The notes under the pieces are model-generated. The model saw nothing but the letters and a program-made list of their open reading frames with translations, ran no database searches and was not told where the DNA came from. 64,000 bases of DNA, taken from contig NC_051116.1 in the NCBI RefSeq assembly GCF_014839805.1, forward strand, positions 4,011,556 to 4,075,555. Reading direction: 5' to 3'. Below, piece after piece: positions 13,244-25,089 of the stretch; positions within the stretch are counted from its first letter, which is position 1; every line of letters begins with the position of its first letter. The stretch comes from Manduca sexta. Its lineage: Eukaryota; Arthropoda; Insecta; Lepidoptera; Sphingidae. The translations under genes and the position numbers were made by a program.

Positions 13244-14213
13244 CAGGGTCATTTTGACATTGCCTTAAATGAAACCACATACTCTTTACCTCTTTTTTTT
13301 TTTTTTTTGGTTTCGCGTAGAAAGTACCTTATTACTACCGCCCAGCCTTCGCGGGGGCGACTGAGCGGTTATGCTGGGGTAACCGTGCCTTACGGCCCGA
13401 CGTTGAGCCGCCCGGATTTGATGGTGACCTTCGAGCGACCGCCGGGCCGAGTCCCTAACCATATGTACAACTTAACCTATGCACGGCCTACCAGCTAAAA
13501 CTCCGCGGTGGCCCTCTTCGGCGCATTTGGGACGGCTGCGGGCTTCCTCTGACGTTGTAGTGTCTAAGTCTACGACCGCAGCCGCCCCTGCGCGGTGCCG
13601 CCTTGCGGCCCGTCTCCTATGGGGGGGGGGGGTCTCAGAAGCCCCCGCGCACCAAAGGACGCCCTCGGCGTCTACGACAGTATGAGGCCAATAACACACT
13701 GCCGTCCATCCCGGGGGTCAACCGAAAAATGTGCAAAATGCACAAAAATGCACTAGGGCGGACAGCCCCCTGCTGCCCGCCGACGACCCCCTTCGTGACC
13801 CCTATTAGTCGCCTCTTACGACAGGCAGGGGATACCGTGGTGGAATTCTCCAAACGCCCCCATTCCACAGGGCGGGTACTCTTTACCTCTGGTATCATTA
13901 ACATAAATAACAAATGTTAACATCATTAAAATCTCGGTCTTACTTTGCTGATTTTTTCAACGTTTTGTAGTTTAGTGTGAATATGGCGTGTGCGTGTGTC
14001 TGACTGAAAGTATGATGTTGCTGCGATGAATTTTCTTAGAGTAGAAGTAGTGGCATTAGGGACTGTAAATTTAAAATTACTTTTTATTAATATTAATTTG
14101 TTCGAAACTTACACTTTTTTCTTTTACATCTACGGTTCGAGTGACTTATAGTTAATTGTTATTTTCAAAATGCACAAGGTTTAATTTAGTAACGCAATGT
14201 CAAAATGACCATG
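13244..14213. mobile_element. Mariner-like MITE (TA|CAGGGTCATTTTGACATTG) carrying a nested insertion
   Basis: The inverted ends CAGGGTCATTTTGACATTGC and their complement are flanked by TA, as in Tc1/mariner elements. Other copies: 20,800-21,196, 26,893-27,288 and a truncated one at 39,349-39,537. This copy is enlarged by a 584-bp nested insertion at 13,294-13,877. Confidence 0.75.
13294..13877 (-). mobile_element. GC-rich poly(A)-tailed retroelement nested in a MITE
   Basis: A 13-bp target duplication, actctttacctct, lies at 13,281-13,293 and 13,878-13,890. The element starts on the plus strand with about 17 T (a poly(A) tail on the minus strand) and is strongly GC-rich, including a run of 12 G near 13,621. 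It contains the common insect repeat word gtcgcctcttacgacaggca. No intact ORF; probably an internally deleted non-LTR element or a SINE derived from one. Confidence 0.72.
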
Positions 14214-14977
14214 TATGTCGGATTCCCTTTTAAAAAATGTCACCCTTCGCCATCCTATGATAGTAATACAACCGATAGGCTAGTCAGAGGAATATCACCT
14301 CTAACAACAAATAAACCCGCATTACCTGACGCAATGTCGGCTTAAAAGGCACAGAACGCAATCACTACGATTCGCATTACATGCTATAGTAGGCAATAAT
14401 CTCTTATTATCGTGATGTGGATTTCAATACCGCATCAAATATGATACGTAATGACGTTGTTTTTATCCTTAGTATTGCACTTTATCAAAAATATGACATG
14501 AAATATTGTGTCAACTATTTTGAGTCGTAAATCTATTTGAATAAAATTTTATTTCGCATTTAAACTGTTCGATTTTAATTTGGTGATTTATTCTCATTCG
14601 ATTGTGTTGATAAATCTATTGTGGACCTAATAACTTTATACTTAAGTCATGTATTTCAAATTATCGCATGCGGAGTCATAATATGGCAGCATTTTATATT
14701 TATAAATGAAGATATAATTTAAAAAAACATTTGACTATCTAATCTCACTCAGAGAAAATTAAATTTCAGAAATTGGTATAATTTTCAGAAATTCCACATT
14801 TAAAATTAAAAAATCAGCCAGATCTAATTTAATTTAACAATGTTGAAATGGAATTAGACGTATTTTTATACAGAGACTGCTTGCTTAATTAACTTTAGAT
14901 GTTCCTAATACATTATGGATTAGCAGACTCTACTGCGAAGTGTATTTTAAATTGTAAAATTTAGATTTTATAAATCA

Positions 14978-15721
14978 CTAGCTTTTGCTCGCGGCTTCAC
15001 CCGCGTGAAGGTGTTTTCCAGGATAAAATTCCACTGTTTGATAAAAGTCTTGCTACATATTTTCCCGGTACTTATAGGTTCAAACTAATTTTATCCCCAA
15101 TCTATAATTTCAGTTCAATCAGTCGAAAATCTAAGAACATTTATACAAACTTTCATCCCCTATTTTATCCCCTTAAGGGTAGAATTTATCAAAATCCTTT
15201 CTTAGGGGATGCCTACGTCATAGTAGCTTTATGCATGTAAAGTCTTAGCCCGATCCGTCCAATGGTTTGGGCTGTTCCTTGATATATCACTGTCAGTCAC
15301 CTTTGAGTTATATATTATATTAACAACTGAAGTTAGCTAAAATTGAGTTTCTCGAAGCCGACCTCTATTTATGTACTATGTATTTTGAGACTATGCAATT
15401 TTGTCGCGTTCGCGATTCACTTTCACTTTTGTTGAGTTTCAGAACGCGATATTAGATCCTCCAACGCGCACGCGAATTTGAACTTTATGCAGCGGTAATA
15501 AATTACAAATTGACTCTCCATTTTATTTAGAAAACGTTTGTATGGGAAATAGAAAAATGCTGTTTTGAGGATTTTCCCGGCAATTATTCGAATTTTTCTC
15601 ACCTTTTAAACCTTCCCTAGACCTCCACGAATAATTCAAGACCAAGATAAGATAAATCCGTTCAGCCGTTCTCGAGTTTTAGCGAGACTAACGAACAGCA
15701 ATTGATTTTTATATATATAGA
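14978..15721 (-). mobile_element. Lep1-type non-autonomous Helitron, 744 bp
   Basis: On the minus strand it begins TC and ends cgcgggtgaagccgcgagc + aaaagCTAG, with the hairpin just before CTAG. The interior has the typical aaatccgttcagccgttctcg words. Confidence 0.65.
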
Positions 15722-16347
15722 TTAAAATTCTTACCATTTTTCTTTCTTTGTACATAAATACATTTGAACGTTATTTATTCAAATGTTTTTTGCATAACAA
15801 TCAAAAGTAAATTAGCATTTTTTAAATAAAAACTATTTCGTATACAATTAGTACATAGTTTTTGTTACTGGCTTTATGGTTCTATTTTTAAATTTGTTCC
15901 AAATTTAAATGTCGCGGGTAAACAATCGATTTCACATTTGATATTAATTTCTTTTGCATCAAGATCGTCATCAACTCATGATAAATGTATTGACATTAAT
16001 TTATTTAATGGCCGCCTTGAAAATTACTTCACGTTTTTTGTACCTATAGTTATTTCATTCAACTAATGGCCACTCCATTATCAGAACTTTTATGCCGTGA
16101 TATTTCTAGAGGTCTGTATCCCTTATGCTTCTTTGCTTACGTTCAAGGTGGGTACTTAGTATTTCTATGGTATTAAATGTTCTTAAACTTCGATTACCAC
16201 TTACCAGAGGAGGGTATATCTTTGTCCTAATTACATTGTCTAGGCCTACAGTAATATTTCTCGTCATACAAAACGCAACACGCTGATTCCTCGGTTTTTG
16301 TAAGCAGTCGTATAACCTCAGTCGATTTGACACATTATTTTAAAACA

Positions 16348-16563
16348 AATCACATTACGCCTTTGTCCCTGAAGAGATAGGCCGATACAACTACGGCATC
16401 TACTTTTCATCATGTGTCATTCCCACATGTGATGTGATGTGATGTGATACAAGCGAGCCAATCGCGACACCATCACAAAACCCAATCTCATTTTGACCGA
16501 CCCGGGATTCGAATCCAAGACTTCAGAGTCGTGTCCAGCACCCAACACAACTACGCCACGCAG
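16348..16563 (-). repeat. SINE family B
   Basis: Reverse copy with a gatgt microsatellite (16,428-16,450) and head gacccgggattcgaatcc. Confidence 0.7.
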
Positions 16564-16585
16564 TAAATTATATATACTTAAACAT

Positions 16586-16903
16586 TGAAGTATATTCTAT
16601 AGACACGAACGTCCATATAAACTATTTGTTCAAAATCTGAACTAAAATGGCGACTAAAACGTCACTGTTATAACCTATTTGTTCACTTGAACAACAAATA
16701 ATTTTACTTATTTCACTAATATTTTTTATTCACATCCAAGTTTACGTTTAGACTCGAGTTCTTATATCATGAGCGCCACTTCGTACTTAACCACACGCTG
16801 TCAATGTTGAAATCATAATAAAGGCACGTGTACGGATTGCAGTACAGTTGAGTCGAACACAATGTACGGAACGCCAGATATAGTACGTAGTACATATATC
16901 GAT
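16586..16903. repeat. Dispersed repeat family G, copy 2
   Basis: Same words as copy 1; it ends at the ATCGAT where the 2.9-kb transposon inserted. Confidence 0.7.
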
Positions 16904-17671
16904 GGGTCCTATGTATATGGGCCAAAATGCAAAATTACAACTTTACAGGAGAGGCTTCCAAAGTTAAAATTTACTATAACTTTAGATTTATAAATCCGAA
17001 GTTTATGAAATTTTGCTTGTTAGCTATGACAATTATCCTCCTCATTTATATTATAGTATTTTATATATACATTTACCGGTTTTTTTTGTACTTCACATTG
17101 GCCCTTCTACGATAGTTTTTGTTAAAATTATTTTTTCAAAAACACCCTAAAAGGGCCAATGTGCCATATTGGCCATTATACGCGTATTACGGTAATCAGC
17201 ATAAATTACATATTTTTTTTATTTTCCACCCATAAAATCAACTAACAATTGAAGAAGTTAATAATTTATTCATAAAAATAAAAGATATTAGGATATTTAG
17301 TTATTTATGTCACATTGACACTTATACGTTGTAAAATCTGCTAACCTATTTACTGAGTTTTCAGATAGATCATAAAAAACACACATTAATTTTATTCATT
17401 TATTTAAATAAAAATTGAATTAGCCTTATAAGAACACATATGGACCCGTATTCAGTCTTTTTGGTATTTTAATGATAAAAATTACCAACAAAAAAAACAT
17501 AAGAAGGAAATTGTTATTCACGTTATTATTTTCTTAATAAAATTACAACAAAAAAAAATAACAAAAATAAAAACCTTTCTGATGTAAACAAAAGAAATAT
17601 CTCTGTAAGTAGTATAATCAAGTAATAAAATTATCAAAATCAACGTTTATGGTAAAATTTACTAGTAATTC

Positions 17672-19189
17672 TTAATAAGTGCTTATTAAAATGTCACCGG
17701 CATTATCATACGGTATCGAGACGTGGCCTCTCATTATGGGCCTCATTAGGAGGCTCAAGGTCACTCAACGAGCTATGGAGAGGGCTATGCTCGGTATTTC
17801 CCTACGAGATCGAATCAGAAATGAGGAGATCTGTAGGAGAACAAGGGTTACCGACATAGCCCATAGGATTAGCAAGTTGAAGTGGCAGTGGGCCGGGCAT
17901 ATAGCTCGAAGAACCGATGGCCGTTGGGGTCGAAAGGTTCTAGAGTAGAGGCCACGTACAGGCAAGAGGAATGTCGGACGCCCGCCTACAAGGTGGAAGG
18001 ACGACCTGGCTAAGGTCGCAGGAAGTCGCTGGATGCAGGCCGCTGCTAACAGGTCGACGTGGAGATCCTTGGGGGAGGCCTATGTTTAGCAGTGGACTTC
18101 CTGTGGCTGAGATAATGATGATGATGATTAAAATGTCTTCATTATCGCTTTCATTAATAGTCACAATGTCATTAGATGCTATTAAATTTTCATAATAACT
18201 ATGGTATACCGGTGGGATAATATTTTTTCGACATAAATCAAGCAAGTCTTTCTTCTTGGAAGGTTGTATTGGTAATAATAGTTGATTGTAACAGTTGCAG
18301 AGGAATATCAGTTGGTCTATCGGCAATTTGTCTTCTTGTTCGTACTGGGTGATCTAAGATATTAATATGATTTTCAATAGCATCTTCACTACCCAAATTA
18401 TATTTATAGTATAAAACGTACGGTTCGTCTCGGCTTACACGAATTTGTTTTATTTTAGACCAAAGATTTTTTTGTCCTTCTGAGTTTTTAGTCCAGTTAA
18501 ACTGAGTATTTGTCTGCATCTTTTGAAGACATAAATCATATTTTGAACTACGTCTATGACGTTATAAGGACTTCCTTTTGATTTCGCCCATCGAATCAAT
18601 GAGCCCCACTCAGAGGGTGTATAAATATTCTTACATTTTGAAGCTCTTTCAATGGTGGCGTGTATGGAGTCGCCTTCATTCTGCGTGTGGCCTACTTCAA
18701 GAAAAGTGTGCTTTACATTCAAATAAAACTGTTTAGCAGCGTATAGATACATAAAAAACATAATCCTATTTCGGTTTTGGTTAGTGCATTTGTCTGACCA
18801 AAATCTGAAATCGTCACAACCTTCTTGACTATTCAATGTAATAATATAAAAATACAGCTCGCTATTTCGTTCGATCCCTTCATTGCAATTTGTTCATTCC
18901 ATAAGTAACAGGTACCAATTAACTTACTAATATCGAAAACTGATAAGTTATGTACTTTAAACCTTTTGCTGTAATAAAATAGACTAACTTCACCACTTGG
19001 GGACAACAACACTTTTTGCAAATCAAAAGTAGCGCAGAATATTTTCGTATCATTTTGTGAATCACGTTTATCCTTTTCCTTTAAAGATCTAACCTGATTT
19101 TTGCTAATTATATGATTATCATAAAATATTTTATTCTCAGGAGTCACAGGACCGTTTTTTAAAAGAATGACAAATTTGGCATTGGTCAT
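17672..19189 (-). pseudogene. Decayed DDE-type transposase, DUF7869-like
   Basis: Overlapping minus-strand reading frames 19189-18833, 18836-18450, 18519-18238 and 18326 onward can be linked only through frameshifts or stops. Recognisable segments in order: IFCATFDLQKVLLSP, YLWNEQIAMKGSNEIASC, DDFRFWSDKCTNQNRNRIM and FLEVGHTQNEGDSIHATIER. The D...SD..NQN...GH.QNEGD pattern resembles transposon-derived arthropod proteins carrying DUF7869 (from memory). The original C-terminus, NEDILISTY-stop at 17,672, is split by the non-LTR insertion. No intact protein is encoded. Confidence 0.7.
17696..18126 (+). mobile_element. Non-LTR retrotransposon 3' fragment, reverse-transcriptase C-terminus
   Basis: The plus-strand frame from about 17,700 reads SYGIETWPLIMGLIRRLKV and later KLKWQWAGHIARRTDGRWGR, then, after an in-frame TAG, VGRPPTRWKDDL, ending at a (gat)n tail. 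This is the end of an insect endonuclease/reverse-transcriptase ORF2 of RTE-like type. It is 5'-truncated and flanked by an 11-bp target duplication, attaaaatgtc at 17,685-17,695 and 18,127-18,137. It is nested in the transposase pseudogene. Confidence 0.85.
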
Positions 19190-19830
19190 TTATTGGCTGG
19201 TGAAATGATAAATTAATATTTTTATTTACTATATCCCTGTATTGCCGCAACGACTCACATTTACTACCATATTTAGTTGAATCATACCATTATTTGTATA
19301 ACATAAACATTCGGATAAAACTTAAAGAGCCATCTAAATAAAGTTTATTACTGTCTTTACGACAATAATGTGAATCAACCGGTTCATAGATCTTGATGTA
19401 GTCCAGCACACTTTTGATCATTTCTGCTTCAATGCCAAATTCACAAAATTCCGACTTCTACTCAACACGATAATTGGATGCCAGCTTTTACTTATTAAAC
19501 TAAATTGGAACGCAAAAACACAACAATTAGATTTGTATTCATCACAGTGCGGCCGTTCCGTTCAACGTATAAGTGTCAAACCAGCTGATTGGTCCCAACC
19601 GTAAACAAACGCGCGGGAACTCCCCGCGTATAAGTCTCTAACTACTCTTAGGACCTTGTACGTTTAAATTTATGTTACATATGCCGTTATACTGTAATAA
19701 AAAATCGTGTTTCTATGCAAAAATCTATTTTTTTTAATAGCTCACTTGATTCATTATATCGATAAAATGCGTTTACCATAAAAAAGTCAAAATGGCCAAA
19801 TTGTTAGTTTGGCCCATATACATAGGACCC

Positions 19831-20337
19831 ATCGATATATCGATGTCTATAAACAAATATAAAATCTATACATGACTATCATTTCGAAAACTTTCTATAC
19901 CAATTCTGAATTGCATTATTTTGACGGAATCAAAATGTTATTCTGATAAGATTTCCGCAATGCGCCATAAGACTCAAATTGCGGCGGATAATGGGAAAGG
20001 GTGGAAGTGCTCGTAAAAGATAAAAGAAACGAGATAAAAGGTTAGCTAATAGTAATTTATTTAATAGATTTCGTGCTATTACGAAGCGTTTTGATGGAAG
20101 GTTTTCGTTATATTTTGCTAAGGATACTGTTTCAGGTTGAAAGACATTATTTTCAGTGTAATAAAATGAAATCTATTTGAACCTGTAAAATGTTATACAT
20201 TTAGATTCCGCCAATATTGTCTACCACCAGTTCAAAAAGTTCTCACCAGAGAAGAACGGCCGAGAAACTGTGGTGTTGCTCTTTTCAAAATCACTTTAAA
20301 TTATTGACTACAGTACATGATGCAGAGAAAAAGTCCC
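19831..20337. other. Intergenic DNA
   Basis: A word common in lepidopteran genomes, caccagttcaaaaagttctc to tgctcttttc, occurs at about 20,225-20,287. No gene seen. Confidence 0.4.
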
Positions 20338-20600
20338 TTTTTTATTTTTATTTATTGCTTTGAATAACGAAACGAGCTTGCCGTACGCCTAATAGTAAGC
20401 GAGACGACCTCCCATGAACAGTAGAAACACCATCCAACACCTTGAATTACAAAGTATTGTTTGGTATTCAACTGCGCTCGCCATCTTGAGACATGAGATG
20501 TTAAATTTTATGTCCAATGTCCAAACACTGGCTACAATGTAATTCAAAACACAACAGTGACTACACACTGCTGCTTACCGGCAGAAATAGTTTACTTATT
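20338..20600 (+). repeat. Interspersed repeat family D
   Basis: Long copy ending tgctgcttaccggcagaaatag. Confidence 0.65.
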
Positions 20601-20799
20601 TCCGAATAAATGCCTCTAAATAAGCTTACCGTAAAATAGTTTGTGGTGTATGATGTGTGTTCGAGGGAGAAATTAAACCAGAGAGTCTCAACTGACAACT
20701 GTGTTTATACCTTACCAATACATGACGTGTACATTTAATACATATTATGTCCCCACAAGTTTTTCCATTTCATACTAAATTGCAATCAATGCACATATA

Positions 20800-21196
20800 C
20801 AGGTCATTTTGACATTGCGTTACTAAATTAAACCACATCTTCATCTTTGCTGACATTGTGCCAAAAATCTTCCATTAATAAGTAATATTTACACCAACAA
20901 TCCTGGTTTTAGTTTTCTGATTTTTTGATAATTTTGTAGTTTAATGCGAAAATCGCGTGTGCGTGAGTGTATTTCTGACTGAAAGTATGATGTCGCTGCG
21001 ACGACACATTCTCTTAGAATAGTAGTAGTGGCATTAGGACGCGTAAATTAAAATTATTTTTTATTAATATTCATTTTGTTCGAAACTTAAACTTTTTTAT
21101 TTTATATCTACGGCTCAAGTAAGTTATTGTAAAGTGTTATTTTCAAGTAGATAAGCAAGTGGTTTCATTTAGTATCGCAATGTAAAAGTGACGCTT
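20800..21196. mobile_element. Mariner-like MITE, same family as 13,244
   Basis: The left end is CAGGTCATTTTGACATTGCG and the right end GCAATGTAAAAGTGAC, with TA at the left flank. The interior matches the 13,244 copy (tgactgaaagtatgatg, agtagtagtggcattagg). Confidence 0.7.
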
Positions 21197-21353
21197 ATTA
21201 GTTTCCCTGCATTTCCTGGAAAATATTTGTTACCAAAAGCAAACACGAAATGTGTTACGCAACTGACAATAACCATCACTCTTACGTTATTTATTTGAAC
21301 AAAACACGATATATTGCAGTATACACTGTGGATAATACAATATATATGCATGT

Positions 21354-21915
21354 ACAGTCAGGAACAAAAGTTTCTGAACAAATTCGAAATTTCAAATCAT
21401 CTACACACGTTAAGTTAGTTGAAACATTATTTTTCGTTTTCTGCAAAACTTTACTAGTAGAAGGTCTCTCACATACCACTGCAATGTCTATTTCTGCCGC
21501 CAAGCAACAATGTGTAGTCATTGTTGTCTTCCGATTTGAAGAACAGTGTAATTACTGGAGCGCTGATAGACATTTTGGGGAAGGTGTTTGAGGCAATGAT
21601 AAATTATGTAACACAGGCGACATAATAAGACTAAACATCTTATGTCTCAAGATGCCTAGCGCAACGGAATAGCAAACAATACTTTGTAATCAAGGTGTTG
21701 GATGGTGTTTCTCCTGTTTATGGATGGTCGTATCGCTTATCGGTATCGGTATCGCTTACCATCAGGCAAAGGGCAAGCTCGTCTCGTCATTCAAAGCAAT
21801 AAAAAATAAAGTAGTTCCCATTATTTACTTTAAAGAAAAGAGGGTTAGTAAGAACACAGAATTTTATAACAATCTGACGTTTTGAATTTATTAAGATACT
21901 TATGTGGCTGAGTGT
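21354..21915. mobile_element. MITE (CAGTCA family) split by a family-D repeat
   Basis: The left end TACAGTCAGGAACAAAAGTT and the right end, complement of TACACTCAGCCACATAAGTA, are imperfect inverted repeats. A family-D repeat at about 21,475-21,812 lies between them, so the MITE was the older insertion. Confidence 0.5.
21475..21812 (-). repeat. Interspersed repeat family D, inside a MITE
   Basis: Reverse copy with an internal rearrangement near 21,560-21,600. Confidence 0.6.
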
Positions 21916-22481
21916 ACCGTGTTGCGTATGATCTGTCTCGTGTCAGCAATAAATTAAGTCTTACGGCAACATATGCTTTGTGTTTTGGGTATGAAGTTTG
22001 ATAATTGACTGAGCGCTTAAATTTTCCATTGAATATTTTTTATTTGAATTTGGAACTGTTGAGAAATCTTTGTAACTTAACCACGAAAAAGCTTCTAATT
22101 TGGGCCGCCATCTTTCCTTTTCTGTTTTAAAGGCAATGTTGCTCATACAAGAAATTTGTATATTTTCCTACAACATGGGGGTGATTTTTTTTTGGTCTAT
22201 CTATGGATTGTACAAACAAATAATTATAATAATTCAAAACCTCTAATTTATCGTAATTTTCCTTTTATTGTAAGTTTGATTATTCTTCTTCTAACTTCAA
22301 AATTAGTTCGTCAAAATAAAAGAAAAATATAATCATTAAATAAATTATACTGATGCAGTTGAATTGTTTTCTTGTGTAATTGCGTTTTCTTACAATTGTC
22401 TTACAAACACTGACGAAATTGTAAAGAAAATTGGAAAATAATTGTATATTATATTTAATTTAATAAAATCTTTATTTCCAG

Positions 22482-23054
22482 AGCTATGCAACGCTGCGAC
22501 CAAGATCCAGGCGTCGTTCCGGGGCCACCAGGCGCGCAAGGACGCGCAGGCCCAGAAGGACAAGGAGCAACAGGATAAGGTAAAATATTATTTATAATTC
22601 TATATAAAATATATCAAGCTTACACACACTAGAACCAATGACTTATGGCGTCTTTTCTTTAGTTTGCAATTGAAATTGGTTTTCTAACCTAACCTAACCT
22701 AACCTAACCTAACCTAACTTTAGACTATAAGATATAATTTAGCAGTCGATTAATACTTGGACACGTTTTTCAACTTATATTTCTTTAAGCGATAATCTAA
22801 AGATAATTTAAGAATAATAAATAATGATTTTACATTCATTATTTAAGACCTTAAGAATCATATTACATAGTTCTTAATTGCATACCTCGTCTAGAAAAAG
22901 AAATTAGGACTATCAAAGATAAACAGAGTCCCGTTTTCTCCCTCAGGAAGACATCGAGAAGATAGATTTGACGGACCCAGAGCTGAACAAAGCGGCCACC
23001 AAGATCCAAGCCTCGTTCCGCGGACACAAAGTGCGCAAGGACGTTACCAACTAA
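22482..23054 (+). CDS. igl: Igloo/neuromodulin-like IQ-motif calmodulin-binding protein, last two exons (5' part not found)
   Basis: Two exons, 22482-22579 and 22947-23054, are joined by a phase-0 intron (acceptors tttatttccag and ctccctcag, donor AAG|gtaaaa). Each encodes one near-identical IQ motif, AATKIQASFRGHQARKD and AATKIQASFRGHKVRKD, the consensus for binding calmodulin. The first exon continues into a Lys/Gln/Asp-rich linker; the second begins EDIEKIDLTDPELN and ends RKDVTN-stop. The paired IQ exons and short charged tail resemble insect igloo and vertebrate neuromodulin/neurogranin, small cytoplasmic or membrane-associated proteins that hold calmodulin at low calcium. The first exon enters with two bases of a split codon, so at least one upstream exon exists; I could not find it in 1-22,481, where it may lie behind a very long intron. 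An AATAAA near 23,143 could end the transcript. The IQ domains are certain; orthology to igl is inferred. Confidence 0.72.
22685..22719 (-). repeat. Short interstitial telomere-type (CCTAA)n / (TTAGG)n tract
   Basis: About seven head-to-tail units in the intron between the two IQ exons. TTAGG is the canonical insect telomere repeat. Confidence 0.75.
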
Positions 23055-24089
23055 GGTGGCCATGTTCGCGGGAATGGTCCGGACTTCATACGCACTGTCG
23101 ATAAGTTTTGGCAATATTATTTACCTATCATATCTGTCAAACAATAAATTCGAGGTTTTAGAAACCTATAAGAAATGGAAAGTGGAATTGCAAAATTATA
23201 AAAAATCCCAAGTGAGTGAAGATATTATGTTATCATTGGAATAAATATTAAAATACATACCCTTATCCGTTTAGCTAGAATTTCTAATTTAATAAACAGT
23301 TGCATATGAAGTCGGCAAGTGTAATAGTTAAAAATGTAATCGTGGATATGTCAATTCTTTACTGGTTTTAATATGATTGTCAATTTCACCTCACTTGTTA
23401 CCTAGAGCATTGGATTGACGTAACAATGAATACATAGTAGCATAACGGATATGAAATATGAAAATATCTATCCCGTTTTCTATTTAAAAATTACAGTCAC
23501 AGTATTTCGTGTACTCATAATGGCGACGCTCGGTGGAAACATATTTCAATATATTGTTGACTTTCCAAATTAATTATTATTTTTTTAAATTCTTACCGAT
23601 ATTATAGTTAGGTTAAATACTTTTTGCGGATTATTAAAAAAATAGCGGATTTAGACGACATAAATGTGTTCCTTTTTTAAATTTTAATTACATTTCCACC
23701 GAGTAATTCATACTTAATTTATCAGCATTCCATTTCTTCTTTCAATGTTTGTTGAATATGTAAGTATTTATTTTAGATTAAACGTAGTTTTAAGATTATT
23801 ATTGTAGTTTAGAGCCATCGACAAGCTTCATTTATATTTAATCTATGTTCAATGGAAATTCTCTATGGATTATTCAACACTATGGTTTGTTATCAATGAA
23901 ATATTACCACGCGAATTATGCTGAATTTTTCCTGTACATTTTGCTGGATAATTTTAGAATTTATATTAAATTAAATACATTTAATAATCGCATGTACCAT
24001 AAATGTGTTTTATTTTCATCCCATCTATAAGTTAAAATGTTAACCATTTATCAAGATTTTTAGTACTCCAAATCGTGCTAAACCTGTGT
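23055..24089. other. Igloo-like 3' UTR and intergenic DNA
   Basis: An AATAAA at about 23,143 is the first plausible poly(A) signal after the stop; further AATAAA words follow. No other gene seen. Confidence 0.4.
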
Positions 24090-24097
24090 AAAATCAA

Positions 24098-24375
24098 CAG
24101 CCCCGGATCTTCAATTTTTTGAAGGCGGGGCAAAATCTGGGTAATGCCGCCCCTAACCACCTATATTTTTACTTTTGTCATCATCATCATCATCATTTCG
24201 CGTTCCGCGGGAAATAATTTATGTGTGTTATATACTGGATGTCACAGTAGTCAAAGTTGCGTTAATGATGAGATGTGTATTCGTCTGCCAAGTTTGAATT
24301 TGTCGCCCTCTAACTTCGCCGCCCGGGGCACGCGCCCTGGCTTGCCCCCCCCCCTCCCCCCTAGATCCGGGGCTG
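24098..24375. mobile_element. hAT-like MITE with 8-bp target duplication
   Basis: The inverted ends CAGCCCCGGATCT and AGATCCGGGGCTG are flanked by direct repeats aaaatcaa at 24,090-24,097 and 24,376-24,383. An 8-bp duplication with CAG-starting ends is typical of hAT elements. The 278-bp interior has a (tca)n run and no transposase. Confidence 0.85.
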
Positions 24376-24765
24376 AAAATCAATCATAAAGATTACTAAG
24401 ATTATACACAATTTAACTGCAAAATGCCATTCACTTTGGGCTTGATACTATTTTCAAGAATCTTGTAAAAAAGATTTGACTTACGGGGCTATTTGACTAT
24501 TGTCTCATGAATCCAATCCTGTGTAATTTTATTTAAAAGCCATACAAAGCATTGTTCAACCTGGGAATCAAACCTGGGGTTTCAATTTTTTAGCCTTTAT
24601 AAACTATAGTCAGACCAAAGAGGCGACAAATGTAAATAATGATTAGAAATAACAAAATTCTCTCAAATACGCATACTATAATGAAAAAACAATAAATAAT
24701 CCACAAATAAGCCTCAGAAGAAATGCCTGTCTCCAACAATGTCACATTGTATACAGGGAACCTAG

Positions 24766-24965
24766 TCTATACTATTATATAAAGCTGAAGAGTTTGTCTG
24801 CCTGTCTGAACGCAATAAACTAAAAAACTACCCAACGAATTTCGATGTTTAGTATGGAATAATTTGAGACCGTGAGAAGGATACTTTCTTTCCTGTGAAA
24901 ATATATAGCGGGACTTTTATCCCAAAAAACTCTTTAATGCGGGCGAAGCAGCGAGCAAAAGCTAT
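24766..24965 (+). mobile_element. Lep1-type non-autonomous Helitron
   Basis: It starts TCTATACTATTATATAAAGC and ends with a small hairpin, gcgggcgaagcagcgagc, followed by aaaagcta, the Helitron 3' signature in Lepidoptera. 200 bp, no coding. Confidence 0.65.
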
Positions 24966-25089
24966 TATTAGATTGAATTCTAGCAGGAGAGAATTTTTTT
25001 AATACTAATACAGCAAAGCGACCCGACTGCAGCTGATGGTAGTATAAAACGTATTTGTTAAACACTACGCATATAATGAAAAATAATTA

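Larger units (their letters stand above)
16904..19830 (-). mobile_element. DNA transposon with perfect 23-bp terminal inverted repeats
   Basis: The ends are perfect inverted repeats starting GGGTCCTATGTATATGGGCC and continuing AAA. The flanks read ATCGAT on both sides, a palindromic target, so the exact duplication length is ambiguous. Subterminal copies of TTGGCC occur near 17,096 and 17,150. Inside is a decayed transposase on the minus strand (17,672-19,189), interrupted by a non-LTR insertion. The element itself sits at the end of a dispersed repeat (16,586-16,903) that has another copy at 7,879-8,217. Confidence 0.85.

Noticed and set aside
13172..13920. Several overlapping 70-108 codon frames on both strands
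   Set aside because: They lie in SINE C, a MITE and a GC-rich retroelement; high GC removes stop codons by chance.
1..22481. Upstream exon of the igloo-like gene
   Set aside because: I looked for a short coding exon ending in a phase-1 donor but found none I could support; it is probably outside the window.
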